Under the pieces are notes generated by a model, which worked only from the letters and a program-made list of their open reading frames with translations, ran no database searches and was not told the origin of the DNA. A stretch of 64,000 nt of DNA from Steinernema hermaphroditum. Taxonomy: Eukaryota > Nematoda > Chromadorea > Rhabditida > Steinernematidae. The first letter of the stretch is position 1, and the number at the start of each line of letters is the position of its first letter. The stretch lies in the NCBI GenBank assembly GCA_030435675.1, contig CM059621.1, positions 10,478,001-10,542,000 of the forward strand, in the 5' to 3' direction. Position numbers and translations under genes: made by a program. Positions 11,685 to 25,008 of the stretch are shown here, in pieces.

Positions 11685-12250
11685 TAAATTGTGGCACCTT
11701 AATGTGAAGCATTACATTTTACAACCAGAAAATACGAAAGATAATCTCAAGAAAATACACTAAATACAGTCAAACACTAATGGCTCTTTCACAAGGTGCC
11801 CTTACCGGCGCCGGCACCGTCTTGTATGTGAAAAGGCGCTGGCGCCGGCGAGCTTGTGAAAGATACATAAACACAACCCGGAACAGCTAAAAAGTGTCCA
11901 AAAACGGGCCTCCTTTCTCAACATGGCACCTCGGTTTCGAATTTCAACACATGTACACCTTTCGGTTTTCCGATTGGTCCCAACGCGATCATCACGAATC
12001 GTCTGATTTTGCTCGTCGCTACGTCTCTATGTCTCGGTCTGTCGTCGTTCGGATCTCTCCTTTCGCAGCTTAGTATCTACTCGTGGTGCTACCCGGATTG
12101 CAAAGGGCTCTATACTTAGTTGTTCATAATGAAAATCTCGTCCATCGTGGTTTGGAATACGAAACGTTTTTCAGTATTATTTCTTTTTGCGTGCAAGCTG
12201 TAGATTGTTTTTGTTGATCTTATTGTATATTCATATTGTAATTCTAGAAA
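11685..12250. promoter_or_regulatory. Divergent intergenic region, INTS7 and FAF2
   Basis: About 565 bases between divergent starts, expected to hold both promoters. It contains an imperfect inverted repeat around 11788-11866, with TCTTTCACAAG at one end, CTTGTGAAAGA at the other, and GGCGCCGG cores between. Confidence 0.5.
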
Positions 12251-14129
12251 ATGGGAGAGAACGGCGAAAATCCGTTAGTCGCACAGTTCAAGGAAGTGTG
12301 CGCTGTTCCTGATGACGTGGCAGTACAGTTCCTTCAATTTCATGGTTGGAATTTGGAGGAAGCTCTGCATACCTACTTCAGAGTGAGTTCTTGCCAAGTT
12401 TAATTTATCAATGCCAGTGCCTTGTAGAACGACGGCATTCTCCCTGAAAATGGCCACGCTGAACTTCGAAGACGTGGTGTCGACAGTCCATCCACGTCGA
12501 AGTACGTTTGAGTTACCTCTTTCGTACGGCATCCTGCAATTGTTGCTTGTAGTTCATCTACAGATGAGGTGAATTTCGAACAAGCTCGTCGCTTCTCTAC
12601 CTCCGATCTGGGAAGTTCCAGTGAAGATGACGATGAGGTAAATGGCCAAGGATTTTTACATAACATTCTCGGCTGGGTAAAAACCATTGTCACTCTTCCC
12701 TTTCGTGCTACTCAATTGTCCGTATTGGCCTTCTATGATCTCCTTATGAGCATCTGTAAGTTTCGGAATATTTATATGTTTGTGTATCGGCTGTTTCAGT
12801 CTATCTATTCCGTCATCCTGCCTTGTCAGTTTCCGATCCTCAGGGGGACGTTCGGTCCTTTGTTGACCGTTTCAACGAGAAATATTGTCCGAGCGGAAAT
12901 CATATTGACTGGTACCTGGGGAGTTACAACGACGTTTTACAAGAATCCAAGCAGTCCTTACGTTTTGTTTTGGTGTATCTTCATAGCGATCATCATCAGA
13001 ACACGGATCGATTTGTGCGAGACAAACTGCTTTCGGATCCGGCGCGTACCTTTTTTCGTCGAAATAATCTTCTGATGTGGGGAGCGTCGGTGAGGACTGG
13101 AGAAGGCTATAAGGTTTCGATGAATCTTCGCAATACCACGTTTCCCTTCATTGCACTCATTGGAATGCGAGACAATCGAATGGCCATGGTAAATTACAAG
13201 ATCGTTTGAAAGCCTTTAAGAACTGGAATTCGGAGCAGAGTTCAGTAGGATTTGGCCTCTGTTCATCCATAGCGTCAACATGCTTTGTATGCTTACATAC
13301 AAGGGCTGTAAAGTAAATATTCGCTTTCTTGTTGTCATTCTCTGCGCTAACACTTTTTTCTTGCAGCTCGCTAAAGCTGAAGGCGATCATGATATTGAAT
13401 CAGTATTGTATCCAATGCAAACTGCTATCGATGAAAATATTGGCCACTTCAATACATTGCGAGAAGCTAGGTAGATTCTTTGCTTTGTATTGCTTAATAT
13501 CGTTTGATTTGTTTTAGGTTGCAACGGGATATCGATAGTCGACTTCGTCGTGAGCAAGAGCTTGAATATGAGCGGGCGCTTGCCGCTGACAGAGCCAAAG
13601 AAACTGAACGCAAACGCGTTGAAAGTGAACGCTTGGAGGCCGAACGTCGCGAACAGGAAGAACGTGAGGCACTCATCAACAAAAAAGAGGTACAATTATC
13701 TTAAAAACATGTCAATCTCACGTGCTTTTCTTGCAGCGTCTTCAACGAATGAAGGCTAAGATTCAGAGCTCTCTTCCTGAGGAGCCTTCATCCACTGAGG
13801 AATGCATTCGTGTCAACATTCGCTTTCCCTCGGGTGAAAAAATGGAACGAAGATTTTGCCCCAATGATAGTTTGGAGGTACGGCAATTTTTGTGCATTAT
13901 GTGATACACTGTCGTTTTGTAGCTGCTGTTCAATGTGACCCTTTCCCATGAAAGTTGTCCAGATGACTTTTCGTTACTTACATCGTACCCAAGGAAACAA
14001 CTTCACTGCTCTCCATCATGGTACCGCGAGTATGCTAGTGGTGATCTGGACGACTCACCAATTTCTACGTTTGCTGAGGCTGGTTTTCCGAAGGCATCCG
14101 TTGTTTTGGTTCAGGACAACGAAGCCTGA
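12251..14129 (+). CDS. FAF2: FAF2/UBXD8 (UBX-domain ERAD factor)
   Basis: An ER and lipid-droplet protein that recruits p97/VCP for ER-associated degradation. Domains in order: a UBA domain at the N-terminus (VQFLQFHGWNLEEALHTYFR), a hydrophobic hairpin after GWVKTIVTLPFR that should insert in the membrane, a thioredoxin-like UAS domain (FVLVYLHSDHHQNTDRFVRD then FPFIALIGMRDNRMAMV), a charged coiled coil (ERKRVESERLEAERREQEER), and a C-terminal UBX domain (CIRVNIRFPSGEKMERRF, YPRKQL in place of the usual FPR loop, ending SVVLVQDNEA at 14129). All match human FAF2 in order. The start at 12251 lies five bases after a TTCTAG acceptor-like site. Eight or more short introns. Confidence 0.93.
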
Positions 14130-14715
14130 AATTGCGCTGTGCGCTTATTATTATGCATTCCTTTACTAGTCTCTTGATTGGAACCCTTGTACAGGCGACG
14201 TCAGATGACAAGTCTTTCAACTAACCCTTCTCTGTATATTTTCTGCAAATCCTTATCCTCTGGTTCCGTGTTTTTGTTGTTTCGATAATGGGTTTGCGTA
14301 CATTGTCGTGTTGAAATGAGTATCACCATCGTTCCAATAAAAAGGCTTAGGTTAGGATAGCTCTGCTATCTTGCATTTCAGTTATCGCTGTGTTCAATCT
14401 GTATTTGTACTTCTGCTTATCGCCGCAATGATTCCTTCTATGACGTGGGTACACATGATAGACGTTTCACTCCGGAAGGTCCACTTGTTGTGGTCGCTCA
14501 CGGTTATTGACTTGTTGTTAGGCAAAGGTAGATATAGATGACGTCAGGCTACGAATACGTTGTATTTGCACATCAATAAAAGCGCTCCACGGTAAAGAGC
14601 GTGTCTGAGAGACATTAGTCATGCATTTTGCGGGCTTAGTTTTCAGCGAAAGGAGCGATAGCGAACGGTCGTGCTATTTCAGATTCTTCTCCCTTCATAG
14701 CGTCGCTGATGTGAG
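14130..14715. other. Intergenic, FAF2 to ABCA transporter
   Basis: About 590 bases with FAF2 3' UTR features (AATAAAAAGG near 14336 and AATAAAAG near 14575 as candidate poly(A) signals) and the upstream region of the transporter. A TTTCAG at 14677-14682 could be a trans-splice acceptor for the transporter mRNA. No gene seen. Confidence 0.45.
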
Positions 14716-17700
14716 ATGTCTTTCTGGAGGCAACTACGTGTACTTCTCTGGAAGAACTTTTTACTCAAGCGCCGGAAATGGGTATGTGTTGTCAATGCCT
14801 TAACTGTCATCCGATTGACCACTTTAGCTTCTCACACTGATTGAGTTATTTCTCCCTCTGACGCTGTCGCTGATCTTGCTCGTTACACGTGTGCTGATGC
14901 CAGCTCCCGAACAACCTTTCGCTGAAAGTAAGACCGTATGTGCTACTTTTCTGTGCGAATTATATTCTTTGTAGCTGTACAACTAGCGCAGCCACTTCCG
15001 TCTGCAGGGTTGGCGATATTGAGTACGATACTATGTCCTAACAAGCCAGATTGGACTCTCAGCAAGGATGGCATTCCTGCATACAAAAACAACAAGTACA
15101 GATGATAGAAGAAGATGTAGAGCTTCATGGAATTTGTATTTTAGAATGATGGAGTTGTTGGACATCGTCAACAACTTGGGCGACGACGGGGATTCGAACT
15201 GGTCACTCTCGAAGATGAATCGCTTCATGGAGTTGAGTAGGGAGATCGACAATAACCTCCACAGTAATGAGATGGACATTGTCAAGTACATGCGGTTAGG
15301 CAAAGAGCTGATTTTATCGTGGAGTTCGATAGAGAAGATTCTGGTGAATCTTAAAAGTGCATCACCCCACCGCCAATCTGATCTTTCATGTGATCAAAGC
15401 AAATCTTTCAATCAAAGCTCGGTTCCCATTGACTACGGTGCGATTATTGTGAACTTGATGGATATGGTAGTGTGTGGTGAATCCGATTTCGCTAACGAAG
15501 CTTCTAATAAAGGTAAATAGGGTCTTCTGTGAGAAGTTGAAAGAAAGACGTTATGCTTTTAGGATCAGGTGTCACAACAGAAAATGATTCGAACACGATG
15601 ATGAAGATACTGAAAATGATGTGGCAGCGTGGTCCGAAAATCTTATATGCTCCCAGTGGTTCTAAGGCTGTTTCGGACGTTATTTATAGAGTGAGTGTGT
15701 CATGCGCCTTGCTTGTTTGAGCGAAGAGTTAAGGCGAATGCAACTTTTCGGATGCTCGACAACGCTCGGAATTGGGCCCGCAACATTTCAATCTCCTTAT
15801 CTCAAACAGACGACAATTTCTTGGAAGACGTGTATAGGCGTTTAGCTGTGCTTCAGTCAGCAAACAACTCGTTAACGAACGAACTTGGAAATCTGCCGAA
15901 ATTGGAAAGTTTCGAAAATTGGAAAATTGGAAAGGAGTCCCTTAAGGATGTTCTCTGTATTATAAGCCGATGGCTGGACGATGTTAACATGGATATTTTT
16001 CGCGGATTCCCCGATGAGTCGGCATTAGAAGAATTCCACAACAACGCATACTCCGAAAGTGTTACCGTAATCGCAGGTCTGTTTATTAACCGTATAAAAC
16101 ATTAAATTGTTTGGCCCAGGAATCATTTTCGACGTGGAGGGAAATCAGACGCGTTTGCCAAAAAGAACTACTTTCACTATCCGCCAAAACGCATCGCTGA
16201 CTAGAACCACACGAGCCTATCGTAACCTCTTTAATTATCCAGGACCTTCTACGGATAGGTCATATTACGAGTATGTTTTAATACGTTTGACGTTTACCTG
16301 CGTATTTTTGTTCCAGATTCGGTTTCCTGTTCATACAAGATGTGATTGAGAGGGCCATTGTCGATGTACACGCGAACGAGTCCATCAGAGAACCCGGCTC
16401 CTTCATCCAGTTCATTCCGTTTCCATGTTACTTCAAGGACCAGTATGTTTACTATTGTTGCGTGTCTTCTTAAATTTAAATGTTTCATAGGTACCTAACA
16501 GAGATTGAAGCTGTGTTCTCGCTTGCCGTTGTACTCTCGTCCTTGTATTCATGTGCGCTTCTTGTTGAGAATATTGTTGTGGAGAAAGAAAAGCGCCTAA
16601 AAGACGTTAAGTTCGTACTATATACTAATGTAACGCTCAGGTTTAGGTTATGCACTCAATGGGAATGAATTCCACCGTTCTGTGGACGTCATGGTTCATA
16701 ACGCAATTTATCATTTCTACCATAGCCTTCATCACTCTTACCGCTTTACTGTGCTTGGGAGGAGTGCTCACATACTCAAGTCCTTTTTTCATTTTCATCC
16801 TTTTGGAGCTTTTCGGAGTTTCGGTTATTTTTATGACGATGCTCATGACCACTCTCTTTTCCAAAGCAAAGATGGCTACTGCATGTGCTGGTATTATCTA
16901 CTTCATCACCTTCCTGCCATACATCTATGTGACCGTCCGTGAGATCTCAACTTCTATTCTTCTCCCGTCTTGGATAAAAATACTTTCCTCGCTGAGCAGT
17001 ACAACGGCGTTGGGCCTCTCAATGCGATACGTTCTCTTCGAAGAGATGCGAGGCACTGGAAGCCGATTTGACAACATATTCAGCTCACCGCTTGGCTTCA
17101 GTGACGGATTTTGCATCTTCTATGGTCTTATCATGTTGCTTGTTGACTCTTTGGTCTACTTGATTCTGATGTGCTACCTGGACGCGGTATGTGCTTAGAG
17201 ATCTCGTTTCCTGACCCGATCGTTTAGGTGATACCCGGACACAATGGACAGGCAAAGCCGTGGTACTTCCCCGCTGAGGTGTGCTGGAATAAGTTGTTCG
17301 CTGACAGAAGGCAGATTCTGGACGAGGAAGAAATCGCAGATTCTCAGAACAAGGGGCTAGCTTCTGAATGCGATAATTTCGAGGCGCTTTCGGATGCGGT
17401 GTGCAACACTGATCCGATAATCAGAATAAAGGGACTTTATAAGCAGTATAAGAAGGGAGTACGAAAGTATACGGTAACTCTGTTGTCTTCCTTATTTGTT
17501 TTTTTTTATATATAGGTCTACGATATGAATCTTAATATGTATCGAAATGAAATTGTTGTTTTCCTTGGCCACAATGGCGCTGGAAAGACAACCACCATCA
17601 ACATGATTACAGGGCTCACCAGCATGAGCGCTGGTTCTATCCAAGGTAAGCATCAACAACTCTATTATCATCCACCCACATTATCATTGATGACTTCTCT

Positions 17701-20700
17701 TATCCACTGATTTAAGTTAACGGGATGGATGTTTCCTCTTCGGGTGCCTACGAGCGGAGTTGTGGAATATGCCCGCAGTTCAACGTGTTATGGGACCGAT
17801 TGACCGTATTAGAGCATCTTCAGTTCTACGCGCATTTGAAGTCGAATAAGCCGGATAGTGTAAGTTATATGTGCTCTGATTTAATTAGCCGATTGGTAAA
17901 TTCCAGACTGAGATACGACAGGAGATTGATACCATCATCAAGGACTTGGAACTAGAGAAGAAGAGGAATGAAACCGTGTCCTCACTTTCCGGTGGAATGA
18001 AGAGACGTTTGTCCATAGCCATATCATTCGTGGCTGGATCTCAAGCAGTAATTCTTGATGAACCAACTGCCGGGGTGGACCCTTATGCACGGAGAGCGAT
18101 TTGGGATTTGATTTTGAAGTATAAGGAAGGGCGGACGATTATGATTTCCACACACTTCATGGAGGAAGCCGAACTTCTGGCCGATCGGATAGCTATGATG
18201 GCTGATGGTCAACTGAAAGCTGTAGGATCGCCGCTATTTCTGTTGAAGAAGTTCGGAGGAGGGTATTGCATAACTTTTCTGTGGAGCATCGAGGTACACG
18301 GCAAAGAAGTAAACATCAGAGAAAAACTCGTTGGCAGCGCTAAAATCTTTATAGAGCGGTTCGGCCCTTGTCCAGTTGTTATGAAGAAATCTCACCAAGA
18401 GTGCACCTACCGCCTCCCCAACTGGGAAAATAAACAGGTGATAACATAGACGTGAGCTACCGTCATTCAAAATTAGATCATCAATCTTCTCGGAGCCTTG
18501 AAATCCGAAGAAAACCGCAAAGAGCTGCGAATCGATTCGTATGGACTGCGCGATGGAAGCTTGGAGAACGTGTTTCTGAAGCTTGGGACCAGTGAATACT
18601 CAGAATCCAAGAATGTTGAGGATGGAGATTCAAACAATTGTGATGGAGGAGAAAGCGATTTTGACTTTCCTACTATTCGTAAAGTATCGGGAGCCCACCT
18701 TCATTGGCAAAGAGTTCGTTTTTTTTGCATTTCTTGAAAATGACGACATTTTGCAGTTCCTTTCCCAATTGAAAAAACGATTCTGGAGTGTTTTTCGAAA
18801 CTGGAAAACGATTGCGTCGCAGCTGGTCCTTCCAGGTTTGGAACCGTTATGATGTTTAAGTTACAGCTTCTTTAGCACTATTCGTTGCTGTAGGGATGTC
18901 GGTCGGTCTTCCATCTACTTTACTAGATCCATATCCAGGTATTACACAATCCACCTTTCAAATTGCGAATTTGTCGGAAGTGCCCGGTCAGCGAAGTACA
19001 GTTTTCTACGAGAACCTAGCGAATGGAATATCAGAAAAGACATGCTTGACAGATGAAGTAATAGTGTAGTTTAAATATTTACCTTCAGTAATTTTTATTT
19101 TCAGGGTTGTTTATCATCTGACTTGCTTGTTACCTCGTTGTACAACCCTTCTGGACTGAACGCTGAGTGCACGATTGATGATGTAGATTCCAAATGGATG
19201 GATGCAAATTACCCGCAAAATAGAAATCCAACGAATCTGCAAAGGAGAGCTGAGGAAAGCATGTTCGCCAACAGTTGTCGCTACCGACGCTTTTACGACG
19301 CCAGCTTCAGTCCTCGATTGAACTACTTCTTCCTACCATCTTACATCGACAAGAAGAAAGATCCAGAGTCTTATTACCTTACATGTAACTGTAACACACA
19401 TGGTGTGGGACAGCATTGCATGCCTGCAAAACAGGATAACAAAGATCACATAATTCTGAAGACAAATGACGACCTCTACGACTTAACAGGATTGGATATT
19501 CAAAAATATCTCATCTCCACTCGCAGTTTGTATCCTTTACGGTTAGCAGTTCTTCAGCACTCCATTTAACGATGTTCCTTTTGAGGTACGGAGGATTTTC
19601 TTTCGGGGCCAACGTTTCATATGTTCCTGAGGGATATGGTGTTCATAGGAAGGATTTCGTTCGTTTATTAGCCGTTCGGCATGTCTCAAAGGTTAATATA
19701 ACTCCTGTTCTGGGATTCAGTGTATGTTCCAGGTTTGGTACGACACCACAGCATACCACTCACCCTCAATTTTCCTGAATGCTCTTAACAATGATATCCT
19801 CCGAAGCGCTATCCGCAGCCGTCTTAACGTCTCTGGAAATCCTGGATCGTATGGTATCATTGTGCGGAACCATCCTTTCAAAGATACTCAGAATATGCCC
19901 AACAAAAAGAACATGTGAGTCAGTGTTTGTGGTGTACCTCTTTATTTTTTCTCTTCAGCCTTCAACGCAATGATGTCCTCATCGCATTGTTTATAGTCAT
20001 TGCCATGGCGTTCGTGACGTCCTCTTTTGTCTTCAGCCTAGTTCACGAAAGGGCGACCCTTTCTACACATTTGGAATTGCTCGATGGCATGCCTGGAACA
20101 TTGTATTGGATATCCAATCTCGTTTGGCATCTTCTCAGCTATGTACTTCCCGCTTTAATGAGTATCGTTATTATACGGTAAGCTAAGTTCCGTTTTCGTG
20201 TTTGATGGATTCCTCTTTAGACTTTTTAACAATCCCTTGTACGTTGCCTCAGAAAATTTTCAAGGAATCACGCTTCTTCTCTTTCTTTATGGTTGGGCAT
20301 GTACTCCGCTAGTTTACCTCATATCCTATGTTTTCCACGATGCATCCACTGCATTTTTGGTTGTTTTGGTCGGAAACCTTTTCATTAGTGTATCTACGGT
20401 ATTCACGACGTATATGCTGGAACTTGTCAATACTGATCTGAAGAGTGTATATATTGAAGCAGCATCAACCTACATTCAGTACGTCTTCTTGATATTTCCT
20501 GGATTTGCACTTGGTCAAGGAATACTTCAGCTCGTCCTCACTACGCTAGAAGGTGAAATTGCAGAGCTACTCGGTAAGATGATTGCGTGCCTTAATGCCT
20601 TTTTAAAATTAATGGTTTAAGGAGGCGGTGGCAAAGTTACATCCATTTTCAAGTTCCCTTTCATAAATGCGAACCTAATAGCTCTGGCGTTGTTAGGCCT

Positions 20701-22126
20701 GTTATCTTTTATTCTCACGTTGCTGATCGATGTGCTACGACATCGTATAAGGTAGTCATCAGTCACCGGTAATCAATTATGCTTTCCCTTTGCAGAAGAT
20801 GTCAGGTTAAGGACCCGTTACCTCTTGAGGAAAACTTACATGATCTAGATGATGATGTGATCAGCGAAAAACGTCGTGTTATGGACGCAAAGCACTCACA
20901 TTTATCACATGATATTTTACAAGTGTGCGGCGTCACGAAAAAGTTTCCTTTGCGAAAGAAAATGCTCAATACCTCCAAAACAATTGTCGCCGTTGACCAC
21001 CTTTGTATCGGACTTCGGCGCGGAGAGTGTTTCGGACTTCTCGGCGTAAACGGAGCCGGCAAATCGACGACATTTCGAATGCTCGCCTCATTGGACATAC
21101 CAACCTCTGGTGTTATATTACTCTCTGGGCGCAGGGTCCATGATCAGCAGTCAATGCTTTCTGTCGGATATTGTCCTCAGTTTGACGCACTACACGATGA
21201 ACTAACCGTTCGTGAGCACCTAGAATTCTACGCCAACATTTGTGGCTATCGGTCTGAAGATGTCAAAAGGGTATGTCAACTTCCGTCCGGAAAGGCATAC
21301 TTCTTTAATTACGCATTTAGCTTGTCCGCTGGCTGATGTACAAGATGAATTTGACCCAATACCGTAATTCTCTAGCGGATGACTTGAGCGGTGGCACGAA
21401 GAGGAAGCTTGCGACAGCAATCGCAATCGTGGACAATCCTCCGCTTCTTCTTTTCGATGAGCCAAGCACCGGAATGGATCCAAAATCGCGACGATTCTTG
21501 TGGAATACAATCCGGTCGCTGAATGCGGCCGGCAAATCCATCATGCTTACATCACATAGGTTTGATCCAGAGGTTTTCACCGTGATCACTCTTTTTTTTT
21601 CAGTATGGAGGAGTGCGAAGAACTCTGTCACAGAATCGCGATTATGGTGAACGGTCGCTTGCAGTGCTTAGGATCTGATCAGCAGTTGAAATCAAAGTAC
21701 GGAAGTGGCTATGTAGTGCGCCTTCATATGGACAAGTCGGCTTCGTCGGATCATCGGCGGATCATCAAAGAGGCGATTTTCTCCCAGCTCACCAATGCAA
21801 CACTGACCGACGGAAATATCGCATACATGCAGTTCGAACTGAACGGAGCGGACATCGATTTGGCGAAGGTTTTCTCTACGTGCGAAACTCTTCTCGAATC
21901 CAGCGGCTCGAGTGCAACCAAAATGCTTAGCTACTCCGTTGCACAAGTGAACCTCGCGAACCTCTTCGTGTCACTCGTCCGAAGGCAGTTTGAATCGCCT
22001 GATGGACGCCTCAAACCGTATCTGGATGTCCAGCCTTGCCCCGTTGCGCCTTCCCCAGAAGCAGGTAAAAGTATTCCTGCCCTATCAAACATTCATGGTT
22101 TTCCTTTAGCCTCTTCGCACCCCTGA
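14716..22126 (+). CDS. Full-length ABCA-subfamily lipid transporter
   Basis: An ABC transporter with the ABCA1/ABCA4 layout, expected to move lipids across membranes. The start at 14716 gives [20 protein letters not shown], matching the ABCA1 N-terminus, followed by the first transmembrane helix ([18 protein letters not shown]). A long extracellular domain (15-16.5 kb) precedes a membrane block (16.5-17.2 kb). NBD1 has Walker [10 protein letters not shown] (near 17570), signature LSGGMKRR (near 17983), Walker [14 protein letters not shown] and H-loop [10 protein letters not shown]. The second membrane half spans 18.7-20.8 kb. NBD2 has Walker [10 protein letters not shown] (near 21045), LSGGTKRK and [13 protein letters not shown]. 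The gene ends at 22126. Dozens of short exons; both ATPase sites look intact. Which ABCA subtype it is cannot be settled by eye. Confidence 0.94.
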
Positions 22127-22365
22127 AGATCTCCTCTTTTTGTCTCCAGTGTTGACCAGAGTGTAGTTACAAATGCACTCTCTACGAGTGCATTATTATA
22201 TGGGTACATAATATATTCTGTAAACATGTCGTCTTTCAAATTTCATAGCGGCTCCCGTAGTCATAAGTTTGAAAATTATTGGCTTAAGGGTGGGTATGTA
22301 CGAGCTGTTGCTTACGAAATTCAACCTTGAGTGGTTGACTCCACTGCGGATGGACCTCTGGACCT

Positions 22366-24055
22366 CTAGCCTGACCTTCTAGGCAAAATTCCGCGGTCAA
22401 TCATCGAATAGGCCATCTCCACGAGAGAAGTTGCCGGATCGATGAAGTTGATTCCGAAGAGCGTTTTTGCCTTCGAGTTATTGAACTTCACTTCGTAGCC
22501 GATGCGCTCCAGAATCGCTCTTGTCTGGCTGTCGAAGAGGGAATAGAGCCACACGAGTGGGTACGGGACGGTTAAACTGGGTAGGCGATATCCTAAATGC
22601 GAGAACGGTGGAAATTCCCGAAATGGCATTCAGTAGAAAAGTCAAAAAAATTGTCTGAGGTTCCGTCATCTGGAATAATGTATAAAAGTTGTTAACTGCG
22701 ATGACCTGCGACTCCGGAGGGCATGAAAGAAAAATGGACGCTTAGGTCGTTATAAGCCCCGTTATTTTTCATTATACTGTATTTACGTAACTAATCTCGA
22801 TACCTTGTCGCGAGAATTCCTTGGCCAACACCTTGGCGATGTCTTTGAACCAGAAGCTGGGTTGCGCAGTAACGAGAATGCGGTGTCCATCGGACTCCGG
22901 CGTGACCATGGCGATGACGTGGGCCCTGGCGACGTCTCTAACGTCGACGAGGGCGAGCTGGAGGTGGGGAACGGCCGGCATCTCGAAGTTCATGAAGCGC
23001 CGCACGATGGAAACGCTGGCGCCCTGTTCATCAACCAGAAGAGGACCGACGATGAGCGTCGGGTTAATACAGGTCAGTTTGAATCTACGGCCCTCCTCTA
23101 GCCCCGCCACGAAATCCCACGCGGCCTTCTCGGCCAGCGTCTTGCCTGAGCAAGCAACCCTCAGGAACGCGGCTACGGTAATCGCCTACTCTTCGGGTAG
23201 CAGGTGACGGAGGCGCTCTCGACGTCCGTCCAGTCCTCCTCGGAGAAGACACGGCTCATGTCGGGGTGGCCCTCGTTGACGGCGGCGCAGGAGCTCGTGA
23301 GAACGACCTTCTTCACGGAGGGCTTCTCGGCGGCAGCGCGGAGAACGTTGAGTGTGCCATTGACGGCGGTTTGGATAACGGACTCGTCGGCGACGATGGG
23401 AAACGGACTCGCCACATGGAGCACGTAGTCACATCCGCGCAGGGCCCTACAAGATGGCATTTACCGGACGGATTAGGGAGACCCACTCTGTCCACGTCTC
23501 CGCCTTCAGAAGGTCGGCCTCCACCAGTTCCAGCTGCTCTTCGGAGGGGCACAGTGCTCGCACAGGGGCCACTTTTTTCTCGTTTTGCAGACTGCGGACC
23601 GTCCCGCGCACGGAGTAGCCCTTCTCGACGAGCTGCTTGACGCAGTGCGTCGCTGAAAGGCGACGTAGTCGATGACCATGTAGCAGCATTTGTGTTAAGG
23701 ACTGCTTTTAGGGGTTGGAAGAGGCGCTGCCCCGCGCTCATAAAAAGTTGGGGGGGGGCTGAGACATGGTTCTGATAGTCCTGTCAGCTGATTCATTTGC
23801 AGAAAAGAGAACATAACCACGATTCTTGTTTGTGGCGCCTTCTTTTGCACCGCAGTTTGTACTCAAACAAAGAACACGAGGGATCAAATGATTGGATCCT
23901 ATCAATCTTCTCTACTTTCCGGCATCTTTCTTATGTCCGCGAACCTTCAGAAGGACTTACCGAGGTAGCCAGAGGCGCCAGTGACGAGAACCTCTAAAGA
24001 AAGGGGCCTTAGGGGGACGCGGAGGGGACTCACTGATGTCACGATTGCTAGTCAT
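22366..24055 (-). CDS. NAD(P)-dependent epimerase / dihydroflavonol-4-reductase-like oxidoreductase
   Basis: An extended short-chain dehydrogenase of the DFR/cinnamoyl-CoA-reductase-like group common in nematodes. Exon 1 (start 24055) encodes MTSNRDI, and exon 2 gives the dinucleotide-binding motif VLVTGASGYLA. Further exons carry KGYSVRGTVRSLQNEKKV, GCDYVLHVASPFP, the catalytic serine region VVLTSSCAAV, and the YxxxK active site YPKSK, which is split by an intron. VDVRDVARAHV and the C-terminal PYPLVWLYSLFDSQ follow, ending at 22366. One intron, about 300 nt (roughly 23660-23961), is long for this window. The substrate is unknown. It lies downstream of the selenoprotein F gene on the same strand, 318 bases away. 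Confidence 0.9.
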
Positions 24056-24373
24056 CACAAGTTTGGTCTCAACGTCCGATTCCACAGCAGTATTTCGAAC
24101 GGACCTTCGAGAACGGGTTCGTTTATGCGAAAGCGAGCGGCAGAGTGCACTGCGTCCGGACAGTCCTAAAATGCGCGGAAGGGCACCGCGTCCGCAAGGT
24201 CGCCCCAGAAAGTCGCGCAACCTTTGTTTCTCGGCGCCTCTATCGCGATCTCCGTCGCCGGTGGTGCTGTCCCGCCGAGGTCACTCCACCCATTCTATTT
24301 TATTTAGACAAAACCACAATTGATAAGGACACGAATAAGTTAGAAGTACCCGATAGAGCCGTGGAGGGAGACC

Positions 24374-25008
24374 TCAGTACTCGAGGTAACGGTTCAGAAA
24401 CTCGCTTATGGTGTCGGTGTCCCACTTCTCGATGTTGAACTTCTTGCTCTCCCCGGCGTAGTTCTTGAGCACGATGGTGGGCAGGACTCCCCTGACGTGG
24501 CGCACCTTCACATGGCTGCCCCACTGGTTGACCATGTTCGACTTCACGAAAGCTGAAAGAGAGGACTCGTCGGGGAAGGGAGGGTCACGGACCTTGGACC
24601 TGAGGGAACCTCGCCAGGTTGCACTCGCAGATCTCGATGTGGGCCAGAGAGTACTTCTGAAAGGAAGCACTTATAGGGACAGGCCTGTTGAGGGAACAAC
24701 CTCGTGGTTGCTGGCGCCGCTCTCGTCAGAGGTACAGCAGGCCTTGCAGTCGGAGATGAGCGCTGAAAGACCTCTGTAGGGGGAGGGAGAAGAAGACGCC
24801 CACCTTCGAGTTTGAACTTGGCGAAGGATGAGCACGTTTGGCACTTGAGAGTCGCCCTGTTGTAGCCCAGTTCTTGGCATTCTTCTGCGGATAGCTCGTA
24901 GTCTCCTCTCGCGAAGATGACCAGAATCTAGTAAAAGAAAGGGATTCGGGGCGCTGGAAGGAGTCTTACGAGGCAAGTCGCGAAGAAGTAGGCTGAGGAG
25001 AACCTCAT
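24374..25008 (-). CDS. SELENOF: Selenoprotein F (Sep15) homologue with cysteine in place of selenocysteine
   Basis: A small thioredoxin-fold protein of the ER lumen that partners UGGT in glycoprotein folding control. Exon 1 (start 25008) gives a signal peptide, MRFSSAYFFATCL continuing ILVIFARG. The cysteine-rich domain follows: EECQELGYN, CQTCSSFAKF and DCKACC, matching human CRELGFSSN, CSSCDLLGQF and DCRGCC. The redox centre reads EICECNLARFPQ where human has EVCGUKLGRFPQ, so selenocysteine is replaced by cysteine (CxC form) and no UGA recoding is needed. The C-terminal part has VRHVRGVLPTIVL and IEKWDTDTISEFLNRYLE. Introns of about 45 nt split it into five exons. About 155 residues, the usual family length. 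Confidence 0.92.

Noticed and set aside
23204..23640. Plus-strand frames over the reductase gene
   Set aside because: Antisense shadows of exons carrying the Rossmann and YPKSK motifs.
24600..24640. Selenocysteine UGA codon in SELENOF
   Set aside because: The aligned codon is TGC (cysteine) and the frame is open without recoding, so no SECIS element is needed.
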